Counted from the stretch's first letter, positions 22,290 to 31,474 are shown. The stretch: DNA of 34,733 bases from Bacteroidota bacterium (GCA_029547265.1 JAKPPP010000067.1:1-34733), one strand, 5' to 3'. Notes: generated from the letters alone by a model not told the origin. Made by a program: numbers and translations.

Positions 22290-25124
22290 TTAATCAACAA
22301 GTAATTTATCATGGAAAGTTTTATTTCCTTGAGTCACTTCTATTTGATAAACACCGGCGTTTAATCCGTTTAAAGGAAGACTGTTTGTTACATTGTTTAT
22401 TTGTTCGTTAAGAACAACTCTTCCTTGCACGTCGAATAAGCGAATGGTAGTAGCACTTCCGGTTTTCATGTTTACATTAAGAATGTCATGAGCAGGGTTA
22501 GGAAAAATTCGTATACCCGCATCCGTTAGTTCAGTTAATCCTACAGTTCCTACAGTAACAGTTACAGGTTCACGAGAGCTGAAGCAATCCAGTCCTGTTT
22601 TTTCAACTTGCCAATTATAGAAATAGTAATAGTAAGAGTTTCCAAAAGGAGACCCTGTAAGAGAAACCGCATCTTGTAAAGTATAAGGATAAGTAACTCC
22701 TGTAGAACTACGTTTTAATCGTGGAGAAACATTTCCCCATCCCGGAATTTGTTGGTTGGTGGCTTGGTTTGTAGATAAGCTATAATTCACTCCCGGTGTT
22801 AAGCTAAAGTTTAAGCTGATAACTTGAGAGTCGGGCAAAAGATTTACATCTTGAAATTGTAGTAGCACGTTGTTTGCATCACGTAATTCAATACGACGCG
22901 TTCCTGCAAGGTCAGTGTGAACTGTCACTTCTTTTAATATGCAAGGATTAATTACATCGAAGTAAATCGCTCCAGCGCTTGTGTTTCCGCTATAAACAGC
23001 TGTTCCTACTGGAGTGTTAATACCTACAGGGAATATTCCTCCGTTAAAGTTTTCGCGATTTTCAACGTAAAAGTCAGTTGTTGAATTTAAGAATGGAGTA
23101 GTAAATGAACTTCCTGTTCCTAATAAATTACCTCCAACAGCAGCGTCGTACCATGAGATATTAGATCCGGTTGCAGTAAGTTGTGCAGTGCCCGGTGCCG
23201 GAATGTATACTCCCGATGCAATAGGTGCTGCTACTGAGTGAACAGTAACCTCGATAGGAGTAGAGCTGAATTGAGCACATACTCCTTGAATTGTTAAAGC
23301 ATATGATCCGCTTTGAGTAGCAGTTAGGTTTTGGTTAGTAGATCCATCTGACCATAAGTATGATGTTAATCCTGCAGGTCCTAATAATTCAACCGATCCA
23401 CCTGCGCAAAATTCAGTTTCTGCAGCTGCAGTGATAGAAGGAGTTTCATCAGGATTTTCAATCAACGCAATTGTTTTAGAGATGCCTACGCAATTATTTA
23501 ACGAAGATGATATTTCAACACCATATTCTCCCGCTGCCGTTGCCGTTAATGCTTGAGCAGTAGTTCCGTCATTCCATAGGTAATTGTATCCTGCAGGGGC
23601 AGTAATAGTCAAAGACTGACCGGTACAAATTACAGGAGGACCCGATAATGTTAAAGTCACTTCAGGGCTTACACATTCACCTTCGATAACGTGGATGAAT
23701 TGATTAACTGAAGGATTTAAAATTGTTTGAGTTAATCCGCTAGGCCATCTGATAACAACAGAGTCAATTGTAGTTGTTGTTCCTAGTCCGAAGTGCAGCA
23801 TCATTGAATTAGCTGTTCCATAGCTTTCTCCTGCTTTTACTTCACGTACTTGAACTCCTAAGCTATTGTAAAGAGTAGCGCGAGCGCCCACTGCATCAAC
23901 GTTGCTGGTAGTTCCTGTTAAGTTAAATGTGATGAAGTTGTTGCTATTCGCTTTGTTCATCCAAATAACATCATTGATTGAAGTTGGGTTAGTATAGATT
24001 GTTGCATAGCTACCATAAACATCAATAAAACCATCGTGATTTAAATCGCCGATAGCAAAAGATTCCATGTTGTTATTGTCGAATAATCCATCCACTTTAG
24101 TGAAAGTATTATTTCCGTTATTATGATAATAACGTGAGTCGCTTCCTGTGATTAATAAATCAACAAAACCATCATTGTCGAAATCTTCCATCACACTTTC
24201 GATAGGAGTGATGTCTGTGATGTTAAATCCTGTAGTAGCAGTGATATCAGTATAATGTCCGGTTCCGTCATTTTCTAAAATCTGACTTTCGTGATCATGA
24301 TTAGTTATTAATAAATCAAGATCGCCATCGTTATTGATGTCTCCAAAAGATGCTGTCCAACTTTGCCATTTAATATTTAAGTTATAGGCTGCTGCATCTT
24401 GCGTGTAGTTTCCGTTTCCATCGTTCACGAACATTACATTAATACGACGACCATCTGTAGTGTCAGTAACTCCTTGGCGACATTTTGCGATGTATAAATC
24501 AAGGTCACCATCATTATCGAAGTCGGTATAAACACTTCCGTAGTTTCCTGAATCATCAGTAGATGTAACATCGAAATTAATTGTAGTGATTGATTCAGTA
24601 AATGTTGCGCTTCCATTATTCAAATAAATATGGCTTTTGGCATTGTCATCGCAACAAAACACATCGATGTCGCCGTCGTTATCAAAATCGCCGAAAGTGA
24701 CATTTTGCAGGAAGAATCCTGAGTTAGGCAATGAAACAATTGTTCCACCTGACCCTGTAGAATTCGATAACAATATTTTTACCGAACCGGATGATCCACC
24801 TGCGAGAATATCTAAATATCCGTTTCTGTCGACATCCGCCACTGCCATTCCCCATGCCGAAGCACTTCCGAAATCGCCTAAGTAACGTGTCTCGTAATTT
24901 CCGCCTGTTTTTTGAATTTCTACATAAATAGAATGTCCTTGATCAAGGCGAATAATATCGTCTTTTCCATCATTGTTGTAATCGGCAACAGTAACGGTGC
25001 AGCCGCTGTGAAATGCAGGTGTGTTCAGCCTGGCATTTGCGTTTTCAAAGGCAGTTTGGCTATTGGCCTTTATTCCGGCGAGTAGCATAATTGCCATTGA
25101 AAAAATGAAGTAGTTTTTTTTCAT
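22290..25124 (-). CDS. T9SS-exported FG-GAP/VCBS repeat protein with ASPIC/UnbV domain (CRTAC1-like)
   Basis: The 944-residue protein has a signal peptide (1-22, cleaving near NSQ). At least seven FG-GAP/VCBS repeats follow, each with a calcium-binding DxNxDGxxD loop (near residues 48, 97, 146, 201, 262, 314 and 360), probably forming one beta-propeller. An ASPIC/UnbV domain at about 400-475 has VDAVGARATLY, REVKAGESYGTANS, LHFGLG and VVIRWPSG. Two Ig-like segments follow (about 484-555 and 562-630, each ending LTAT..G.Y), then a lectin-like region with Cys residues. The end (about 873-944, IFPNPAHDILNV to DKLLVD) is a type A T9SS sorting tail. It is therefore surface-bound or secreted and likely binds ligands or matrix. 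Confidence 0.93.
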   Translation of the reverse strand: MKKNYFIFSMAIMLLAGIKANSQTAFENANARLNTPAFHSGCTVTVADYNNDGKDDIIRLDQGHSIYVEIQKTGGNYETRYLGDFGSASAWGMAVADVDRNGYLDILAGGSSGSVKILLSNSTGSGGTIVSLPNSGFFLQNVTFGDFDNDGDIDVFCCDDNAKSHIYLNNGSATFTESITTINFDVTSTDDSGNYGSVYTDFDNDGDLDLYIAKCRQGVTDTTDGRRINVMFVNDGNGNYTQDAAAYNLNIKWQSWTASFGDINNDGDLDLLITNHDHESQILENDGTGHYTDITATTGFNITDITPIESVMEDFDNDGFVDLLITGSDSRYYHNNGNNTFTKVDGLFDNNNMESFAIGDLNHDGFIDVYGSYATIYTNPTSINDVIWMNKANSNNFITFNLTGTTSNVDAVGARATLYNSLGVQVREVKAGESYGTANSMMLHFGLGTTTTIDSVVIRWPSGLTQTILNPSVNQFIHVIEGECVSPEVTLTLSGPPVICTGQSLTITAPAGYNYLWNDGTTAQALTATAAGEYGVEISSSLNNCVGISKTIALIENPDETPSITAAAETEFCAGGSVELLGPAGLTSYLWSDGSTNQNLTATQSGSYALTIQGVCAQFSSTPIEVTVHSVAAPIASGVYIPAPGTAQLTATGSNISWYDAAVGGNLLGTGSSFTTPFLNSTTDFYVENRENFNGGIFPVGINTPVGTAVYSGNTSAGAIYFDVINPCILKEVTVHTDLAGTRRIELRDANNVLLQFQDVNLLPDSQVISLNFSLTPGVNYSLSTNQATNQQIPGWGNVSPRLKRSSTGVTYPYTLQDAVSLTGSPFGNSYYYYFYNWQVEKTGLDCFSSREPVTVTVGTVGLTELTDAGIRIFPNPAHDILNVNMKTGSATTIRLFDVQGRVVLNEQINNVTNSLPLNGLNAGVYQIEVTQGNKTFHDKLLVD

Positions 25125-25160
25125 GGTAAAGGTTTGGATGTTATGGTTAGATTATGGGTT

Positions 25161-27107
25161 TTATTTTAAATAGACAATTTTCTTAGTTGTTCTTTTCTTG
25201 CCTTCGTTGATACTGATGAAGTATATTCCTTCTTTGTTTGGCAGAATTACTTTTGCATTTTCATTTCGAAGTAAAACTTCGGCATTCACAATTTGTCCGG
25301 CAGCATTATAAATATTTACCGTAATATTTACACCTCTGCTAATATTTTTGATGTAAACAATTCCATCATTCGTAGGATTCGGCGAAATGCTAATGCCTGA
25401 ATTGTTTTTCGGTGATGCGATACCGGTAGTAATAAGTACATTGTTTAAAGTATCGTTGCTTACTAATATCGGAGAACGATCGGCATTGTCGTACATGTTT
25501 AAGAAAGTATCAATTTCTGCTGAGGAGTAATTTCTCATTTCCGATAACCATCCCGGCGGAACTGCTTGGTAATATACTGCTGCGCTGATAGTTAATGCGC
25601 CGGTATATCCGTTAAGAGGAATATTATAATGTACGATATCTCTTCCTGATCCTTCAATCGTTAATGTTTTATTGAAGTCGGGATCAGTTAATGCATCGCC
25701 TACAATTTTTACTGTATCATAAGATGCATGTGTTGTAGTGAAGCCGAAAGGAGGGATGCGATTATCTTTCAGTTGTGAAAATGCTCTCTCCAAAACTGTT
25801 GTTACATTTCCATTTACATCACCCATTACCATTTCATAAATCTGCGATTGACTTTCTTGGTTGATGGTATTGAAGTGCGGTGAATATGGTGAGGGAATAT
25901 TTTTTACTTCGAAGTTACTATCGAATAATCCTGAACTAAATAGTGTATCTCCATTAGCTTTTATTGCAACAAATTGCAATACGGCTCTTCTCGAAGGATA
26001 CGCACTAGGGAATTTATGTCCGGCTTTGTTTAATAAGCTTACATTGAAATAGGCCGTATCAGATGCTGTGCTATCGAAGTTTGCATTTACGGCAAGCGTT
26101 TGTGTTTTTAATAAATTATTTATTGCAACTAGTGTTGAATCAAAGTTTGCATCGGGTGCTGATGATCCTAATGATGTTTTATTGTTTTTAATTAAGTTAA
26201 CCATGAATGCATTGGCACCGGCAAATGAATGCAAGTTGAATGGCGTTCTTCCGGGTAGTGCAGTATAGCCATTTGCAATTTTAATCGGGTCTTCGATTTT
26301 TGGCATATGGCAATTCTGACAAGTTGTTTGCAGTGATGTAGGATATTCTGAATTCAAATATTCTTGATAAACTGCTTGTTCAACAAATGTTGACCCCGTT
26401 GGTGTACCTGTAAGATCTACCGAATGCGATATTAGCGTATGACATGGAGAACAAGTTTTGCTATCGCTCATATGCGGACCGTAATTTGGAGTAAGGCTTA
26501 CATACAATTGCATTGGTCCGGGCATTGGTCCTGGGAATGGTCCGTAGATATTGCGATTGGTATCGTATGGGATCTCTCCTGTAAATGAATATCCTAATGA
26601 GGTCGAGTCTTTGATTGCATGGCAACTATGACAAGATACTCCTGATTGTCCTAATGAATCATTGGCTAAATCAGCGAGCGTATAAAAGGGTTGTCCTTTA
26701 TAAAATGCTGTGTAGTGGCCGAGTGGTGCGTGGCATGAAGTACATAATGTCTGTAGTTCATTCGCATGACCTGGATTTACTTGAATTTCGTGGCTAACCT
26801 TCGCTTTCCACAAAGGATCGATCCCCGACATGCCCATCATTGACGTTTCCCAATCGTCGTATAGGTTAATATCATGTCCGTTGATATCAACATTCGCAAG
26901 ATGCAAACTATCAAAACCATGGCAACCTTTACACTGTTGAGGAAGGTGAAAATATTGTCCGCTATCGAGTGGGGTAATTTTATGATTTGTGAAAAACTGA
27001 ATGTCTTCAGGAGAGTGAAATGCTTTTTTAGTATTTCCTGTGAGAGGTAATTTCAGAATTAAAATTACTGCTGCAATAATTACAATTCCGGTAGTTCTTA
27101 GTTTCAT
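25161..27107 (-). CDS. T9SS-exported pentaheme cytochrome c family protein
   Basis: From the ATG at 27107 the product has 648 residues. An N-terminal hydrophobic segment acts as signal sequence. Five CxxCH heme sites occur in the N-terminal half: CKGCH (59-63), CTSCH (122-126), CHSCH (159-163), CSPCH (219-223) and CQNCH (263-267), with extra His residues that could serve as distal ligands. The C-terminal half is beta-rich and ends in a T9SS type A tail (ISPNPTNDGIVYI to KKIVYLK). It is likely a secreted or surface electron carrier or oxidoreductase. No CcmF/ResB maturation genes are near. The start at 27107 was chosen over a TTG or GTG further upstream because CACTTTTG, one base from consensus, sits 7 bases before it. 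Confidence 0.92.
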   Translation of the reverse strand: MKLRTTGIVIIAAVILILKLPLTGNTKKAFHSPEDIQFFTNHKITPLDSGQYFHLPQQCKGCHGFDSLHLANVDINGHDINLYDDWETSMMGMSGIDPLWKAKVSHEIQVNPGHANELQTLCTSCHAPLGHYTAFYKGQPFYTLADLANDSLGQSGVSCHSCHAIKDSTSLGYSFTGEIPYDTNRNIYGPFPGPMPGPMQLYVSLTPNYGPHMSDSKTCSPCHTLISHSVDLTGTPTGSTFVEQAVYQEYLNSEYPTSLQTTCQNCHMPKIEDPIKIANGYTALPGRTPFNLHSFAGANAFMVNLIKNNKTSLGSSAPDANFDSTLVAINNLLKTQTLAVNANFDSTASDTAYFNVSLLNKAGHKFPSAYPSRRAVLQFVAIKANGDTLFSSGLFDSNFEVKNIPSPYSPHFNTINQESQSQIYEMVMGDVNGNVTTVLERAFSQLKDNRIPPFGFTTTHASYDTVKIVGDALTDPDFNKTLTIEGSGRDIVHYNIPLNGYTGALTISAAVYYQAVPPGWLSEMRNYSSAEIDTFLNMYDNADRSPILVSNDTLNNVLITTGIASPKNNSGISISPNPTNDGIVYIKNISRGVNITVNIYNAAGQIVNAEVLLRNENAKVILPNKEGIYFISINEGKKRTTKKIVYLK

Positions 27108-27211
27108 AAAGAGGCAAAAGTGTTTTGGGAATGCCGGGCGTGACACCGGCACTTTGGTAATGCCAATTTATAAAAAACTACAATACGGAAGCCTTTTGGC
27201 TAAAATATTTA

Positions 27212-28267
27212 TCAATTTACCTGTCCCCAGTGCCCCCAATCGTAGCTATCAAGCTCAGAAACACAGGTTGTGAGTAGGTCAATACAGTGCTGGATATCGC
27301 CTTTGTCGGCCATTTCTATCACTTGGTGAATATGTCGGGTAGGGATAGACACGGCACCTGCAATAGCTCCTGTTTTGCCGTTTCGCTGAAGGGCGGCTGT
27401 ATCGGTTCCTCCTGCAGGTAAGATCTCAGGTTGCCAAGTGATCGAGTGTTTATCGGCAGTTTGCTTCATATAAGCGATCATACGTGAATCGCAGATCGTA
27501 CTTGAATCCATTATTTTGATGCCGGCACCTTTTCCTAGTTCAGTTACCATCTCATGTGGGCGAGCACCCGGTGTGTCGAAAGCAACAGTAGTATCGAGTC
27601 CGAAGGCAAAGTCAGGCTCAATATGATGAGCAGCAACCGAAGCACCTCTTAATCCTACTTCCTCTTGCACTGTAAATACTGCGTAAAAGTCGTAAGGGAT
27701 AGAAGCCGGTAATTTGCGAAGTGTTTCTAGCAAAACAAAAACCGAAACGCGATTATCGATCGATTTACAGTTTACGCAATTTCCCATCTCTATTAATTCT
27801 CTCTGACGAGTGACAGGATTTCCTATGCTTACTATTTTTTCTACATGTTCTTTAGGCATCCCTAAATCGATAAAATAGTCACCTGTTTGAGGAGCTTTAT
27901 TTTTTTCTTCGGGGCTCATGATATGTACGGGTTTAGATCCCATAACACCAATGATATCTTCCTTGCCATGAACAATTACTCGCTGCGCAGTTAACGTCTT
28001 TGGGTCGAATCCTCCGAGTGTATTAAAACGTAAAAATCCTTTATCATCGATATGCGTAACGATAAATCCAATTTCATCCATGTGAGCGGCTGCCATTACT
28101 TTTTTTCGCTCGCGACCTTTGCGTAAAGCGGTAACATTACCCATCTTATCGACAGACACTTCAACGTTAAGAGATTTTAATTCGTTCAATACGAATTCGC
28201 GAATGCGGTTTTCATGTCCCGGAGCGCCGGCAATTTCGCAGATCGTTTTTAAAAGAGCAATATTCAT
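27212..28267 (-). CDS. M42 family metallopeptidase (glutamyl aminopeptidase/FrvX-like)
   Basis: The 351-residue enzyme carries the M42 di-metal site: His62 in AAHMDEIGF, Asp171 in CKSIDNRV, Glu202/Glu203 in VQEEVGLRGA (catalytic Glu and ligand), Asp225 in FGLDTT and His314 in TRHIHQV. These form large tetrahedral cytosolic aminopeptidases that trim peptides released by proteases. Length matches the family. It starts 4 bases after the pyruvate kinase stop on the same strand, so it is cotranscribed with pyk. Confidence 0.96.
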   Translation of the reverse strand: MNIALLKTICEIAGAPGHENRIREFVLNELKSLNVEVSVDKMGNVTALRKGRERKKVMAAAHMDEIGFIVTHIDDKGFLRFNTLGGFDPKTLTAQRVIVHGKEDIIGVMGSKPVHIMSPEEKNKAPQTGDYFIDLGMPKEHVEKIVSIGNPVTRQRELIEMGNCVNCKSIDNRVSVFVLLETLRKLPASIPYDFYAVFTVQEEVGLRGASVAAHHIEPDFAFGLDTTVAFDTPGARPHEMVTELGKGAGIKIMDSSTICDSRMIAYMKQTADKHSITWQPEILPAGGTDTAALQRNGKTGAIAGAVSIPTRHIHQVIEMADKGDIQHCIDLLTTCVSELDSYDWGHWGQVN

Positions 28268-28271
28268 AATA

Positions 28272-29702
28272 TTAATCGATACGTGTTAACTTAATTGTGT
28301 TTGCTGTAGCTCTCTCTTGCAAAGGAGTACTTGCTACGTGAATGATAAACTCGCCGTGTTTTACTAACTGTCGTTTCATTAAAAATTCTTTAATGTCGGT
28401 GATAGTATTATCGGTACTTTCATATTTATCGTAGTAGAATCCTCTGACTCCCCACAGTAAATTTAAAGTATTGAGTAATGGTTTATTGTCGGTAAAGATA
28501 TAAATATTGGCTTTTGGGCGGTGGCTGGCAATCTTGAATGCCGTCATTCCGCTATGCGTCATCGCTACGATAGCGGTAGCTTCCGACTGGCGCGCCATTG
28601 TGCAAGCATTCAAGCAAATTGACTCGGGAATGAAATTCGGAGAATCTTTTCTCGGTGCCGTTTCATGGTAATAGATGCTGTTTTGTTGTTCTACTTCGCT
28701 AATGATACGTTGCATCGCCTGCACTGTTTCCAGAGGGAAATTACCTACAGAAGTTTCACCGCTTAGCATCAAAGCATCTGCTCCGTCGAAGACTGCATTT
28801 CCAACATCATTAGCTTCGGCACGAGTAGGGCGGTAGTTCGTAATCATACTTTCCATCATTTGAGTTGCAATGATGACAGGCTTCGCTAGTGCATTAGCTT
28901 TCTTCACAATGATCTTTTGAATCACAGGAACTTTTTCCATTGCCATCTCAACGCCTAAGTCGCCACGCGCAACCATGATAGCATCAGTAACTTCAATTAT
29001 CTCGTCGATATTTTTTACTGCTTCCGGCTTTTCGATCTTCGCAATTACGCGCGCTCTATTATTACGTGCTTTTATGATTTCTTTTAATTCGATAACATCT
29101 TTCGGCTTGCGCACGAATGATAATCCGATCCACTCTACATTATGCTCAAGAGCAAAATCTAAATCCTTACGATCTTTAACAGTTAAGCTAGGAAGAGAGA
29201 TTTCTGTGTTTGGTAAATTCACGCCTTTACGAGAAGATAAAATTCCCCCGTGAATAACAACAGTTTTCACTCTTTCATCCGACATAATTTCGGTGACTTG
29301 CAGTTCAAGTTTTCCGTCGTCAACTAAAACAGAATCTCCTACTTTAACATCTTTATGAAACTGTGGATATTTAATGTAAACCTGTTCGCGATTTCCTTCC
29401 ACTTCGTGAGGAGTAAGAATTAATTCTTCTCCGTTATTGATAGGGAAGCTTCCTCCGATAAGATCACCGATACGAATTTTCGGACCTTGTAAATCGAAGA
29501 GGATTGCAACATGAGTATGAAGTTTTTTATTGAGTTCACGAACATTGTTAATCATCTGTTCCATTACAGCATGTTCACCGTGAGAACTATTAATTCGACA
29601 AACATCCACTCCCGATAAGATCATCTGCTCTAGAATAGCAATATCCATGCAAGCAGGTCCGAGGGTGGCTATAATTTTTGATTTGTTGTATTTAAGATTC
29701 AT
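28272..29702 (-). CDS. pyk: Pyruvate kinase
   Basis: The 476-residue enzyme converts phosphoenolpyruvate and ADP into pyruvate and ATP, the last step of glycolysis. Visible are the N-terminal KSKIIATLGPAC, Arg36-Ile-Asn-Ser-Ser-His, LFDLQGPKIRIG, the signature IAKIEKPEAV with Lys222 and metal ligand Glu224, and MVARGDLGVE with Asp248. The GETSVGNFP segment and the C-terminal regulatory alpha/beta domain (about 350-476) are complete. Length is normal. It lies 45 bases after the IPExxxVDY gene and 4 bases before the M42 peptidase gene, forming a three-gene operon. Confidence 0.98.
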   Translation of the reverse strand: MNLKYNKSKIIATLGPACMDIAILEQMILSGVDVCRINSSHGEHAVMEQMINNVRELNKKLHTHVAILFDLQGPKIRIGDLIGGSFPINNGEELILTPHEVEGNREQVYIKYPQFHKDVKVGDSVLVDDGKLELQVTEIMSDERVKTVVIHGGILSSRKGVNLPNTEISLPSLTVKDRKDLDFALEHNVEWIGLSFVRKPKDVIELKEIIKARNNRARVIAKIEKPEAVKNIDEIIEVTDAIMVARGDLGVEMAMEKVPVIQKIIVKKANALAKPVIIATQMMESMITNYRPTRAEANDVGNAVFDGADALMLSGETSVGNFPLETVQAMQRIISEVEQQNSIYYHETAPRKDSPNFIPESICLNACTMARQSEATAIVAMTHSGMTAFKIASHRPKANIYIFTDNKPLLNTLNLLWGVRGFYYDKYESTDNTITDIKEFLMKRQLVKHGEFIIHVASTPLQERATANTIKLTRID

Positions 29703-29747
29703 AGATTAATTAGCAGCGATATTGGTTTGGAGTGCCGCATTGTTTGG

Positions 29748-30185
29748 TTATGCCGGTTCTACTATTAAGAAGTTTTCTGCCGACTTCATTTCTTCAGGAT
29801 TTAGCTCAATTACACTGCTAACAATCGATATTGTTTTAAGTTTTTTAATGAGCTCATCGGGTTTAGTATATCGACTAAAATTTCTGATTTTCAGAAAATA
29901 GTCTATTTGTTTTAATTCGGGAATGAAATGTCCGTTACTTCCTTTATTGCCGATGATGAAATAATACTCATCATCAACATTCGACGAAAGAAATACGGGA
30001 AAAAGTCCTGACGAACCTTTCTTTTCCATTTTCAATTCAACATCTTTTAATCTTTCTAGAGAAAGGTCCAAGATTTTGTCGACTTCGAAGCAGAGTCTAT
30101 AATCGCGGTAAGCGCAGAATATGCCAAGCAATATAAAATCGTAGTCTTCCTGATAATCGAGTGTATACGTTTGTTTCTTTGCCAT
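29748..30185 (-). CDS. IPExxxVDY family protein
   Basis: From the ATG at 30185 the product has 145 residues. It contains the family signature as FIPELKQIDYFL (Ile88-Pro-Glu to Asp95-Tyr96, with Ile for Val). The family is Bacteroidota-specific and of unknown function; from memory it is commonly found beside pyk and fatty-acid/rnc genes, as here. The protein is soluble with alternating helices and strands. The TTG at 30206 was rejected since an exact promoter core lies between it and the ATG. It heads the pyk operon. Confidence 0.85.
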   Translation of the reverse strand: MAKKQTYTLDYQEDYDFILLGIFCAYRDYRLCFEVDKILDLSLERLKDVELKMEKKGSSGLFPVFLSSNVDDEYYFIIGNKGSNGHFIPELKQIDYFLKIRNFSRYTKPDELIKKLKTISIVSSVIELNPEEMKSAENFLIVEPA

Positions 30186-30192
30186 GGAGGGG

Positions 30193-30200
30193 CAAATGTA
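30193..30200 (-). promoter_or_regulatory. -7 promoter element (TACATTTG) of the IPExxxVDY-pyk-M42 operon
   Basis: Exact TAnnTTTG on the minus strand, 7 bases from the ATG at 30185; predicted leader about 3 bases. It is divergent from the tadA promoter. Confidence 0.68.
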
Positions 30201-30303
30201 AGCCAAAGAATTTATTTTTTTTGCTCATTCAAAGGTAAAATCGCCTAGTAGAGCATTAAAATCGGTATATAATTTACAAACTTTCAGAATTGACGATTTG
30301 CAT

Positions 30304-30311
30304 TAGTTTTG
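30304..30311 (+). promoter_or_regulatory. -7 promoter element (TAGTTTTG) of tadA
   Basis: Exact TAnnTTTG, 4 bases before the GTG at 30316; predicts a leaderless transcript beginning at the GTG. No TTG at -33 spacing. Confidence 0.62.
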
Positions 30312-30315
30312 CAAG

Positions 30316-30756
30316 GTGGAAATACTATTCGACGATAAATATTTTATGCAGCAAGCGTTGGTAGAAGCGGCAAAAGCTCTCGATGCCGATGAAGTTCCTA
30401 TTGGTGCTGTGATAGTTGCGGGAGGGAAAGTAATAGCCAGGGCTCACAATTTGGTAGAAAGGTTAAACGACGTAACTGCTCATGCCGAGATGATGGCCTT
30501 TACAGCCGCAGCCGATAATTTAGGAGGCAAGTACCTGAAAGATTGTACTTTGTATGTGACTTTGGAGCCTTGTGTGATGTGTGCGGGTGCTGCATTTTGG
30601 ACACAAATCCCGAGGGTAGTAATTGGAGCTACTGATGAAAAACGAGGATTTATCAATGCGGGGGTTAAGTTACATCCTACTGCAGAAATTGTTACCGGTG
30701 TGTTGGAGGAAGAATGCAGTAAAATGATAATCGGTTATTTTAAATCGAAGAGATAA
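30316..30756 (+). CDS. tadA: tRNA-specific adenosine deaminase-like (nucleoside deaminase)
   Basis: This 146-residue cytidine-deaminase-fold enzyme has the zinc site His56 with catalytic Glu58 in TAHAEMM and Cys86/Cys89 in LEPCVMCAGA. LYVTLEPCVMCAGA and the FDDKYFMQQAL start match bacterial TadA closely, which converts the wobble A34 of tRNA-Arg to inosine. A guanine-deaminase-like specificity cannot be fully excluded. GTG is taken as start because the residues before the first ATG (30346) align with TadA and the promoter core sits 4 bases upstream. Confidence 0.92.
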   Translation: MEILFDDKYFMQQALVEAAKALDADEVPIGAVIVAGGKVIARAHNLVERLNDVTAHAEMMAFTAAADNLGGKYLKDCTLYVTLEPCVMCAGAAFWTQIPRVVIGATDEKRGFINAGVKLHPTAEIVTGVLEEECSKMIIGYFKSKR

Positions 30757-30790
30757 AAAAAAGTCCCGCAATTTTGCGGGACTTTTTTTG
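30755..30790. terminator. Bidirectional intrinsic terminator between tadA and the response regulator gene
   Basis: AAGTCCCGCAA and TTGCGGGACTT form a perfect stem with a short loop, with long A and T tracts on both sides. It abuts the stop codons of both convergent genes. Confidence 0.92.
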
Positions 30791-31228
30791 TTAAACGTGG
30801 ATTGCATTAATAGTTTCCGGTGTCAAGGGCTTGTTTAAGAATTTCTTAACAAACCTGTTTTTGTTAGCCTTATTGAGATCTTTAAAGCTCTCAGATGTCG
30901 ACAACATAATCACTTTGCAGTGTTGCTGAGTGCAATTTGGAAGGTTTTCGAAGGCTTCGAGAAATTGAAACCCATCCATCCCCGGCATCATGATATCTAA
31001 GAAGATAACATCCGGCAACTCATCCGTAGCTGACGCTTTAAGTTTTTCAAGGGCTTTTTCGGCCGATTCAAAGGCTTCTGTTTCGTCAGTGAACCCATTT
31101 GACTCCAATAATTTCTTGTTAATGAAATTATCTAGGGAGTTGTCATCAATCAACATCACTTTGCTGTATCTACCGTTGGCAGTATTTTTTGCCGAACCGG
31201 TAACAGTCTTACTCATCGTCTGACTCAT
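30791..31228 (-). CDS. Single-domain response regulator (CheY-like receiver)
   Basis: The 145-residue protein is a receiver domain with a 20-residue Ser/Thr/Lys-rich lead. The acidic pocket is Asp28/Asp29 (VMLIDDN), phospho-acceptor Asp78 (VIFLDIMMPGMDG), Ser110/Thr111 (MLSTS) and Lys133 (LNKPL). There is no output domain, so it acts by phosphotransfer or protein contact. No cognate kinase is adjacent; the next gene upstream on the strand is a small PAS-like protein about 270 bases away. Confidence 0.92.
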   Translation of the reverse strand: MSQTMSKTVTGSAKNTANGRYSKVMLIDDNSLDNFINKKLLESNGFTDETEAFESAEKALEKLKASATDELPDVIFLDIMMPGMDGFQFLEAFENLPNCTQQHCKVIMLSTSESFKDLNKANKNRFVKKFLNKPLTPETINAIHV

Positions 31229-31434
31229 AATAAAGGATTTTTCTTCTCTGTTGTTATTTCTGCGGTTTCGGGTTCTTTGTTTGGGTTGACAGAGATTATA
31301 ACGAAACCTATTTGCATGAGTTTGTTAAAAAAACGAAAACTTCTTACAATGATCTTACAGAAAATGCAGATTTGCGAGGAGGAATACCATTAAAAAGTGA
31401 TACGAATCATAGAAGTAAATGTTATGATGGGTAG

Positions 31435-31474
31435 GCTAAAAACAGGAACAACCGGCATCAAGCCGGGTTGTTCC
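31435..31474 (-). terminator. Intrinsic terminator after the PAS-like gene
   Basis: On the minus strand, GGAACAACCCGGC and GCCGGTTGTTCC pair with one bulged base around a 5-base loop, followed by a short T run. It separates the PAS-like gene from the response regulator. The rest of 31229-31500 shows nothing gene-like. Confidence 0.75.

Noticed and set aside
22290..25124. Reading the UnbV domain as evidence for an enediyne cluster
   Set aside because: No polyketide synthase, thioesterase or tailoring genes are in the window; the domain is common in surface FG-GAP proteins.
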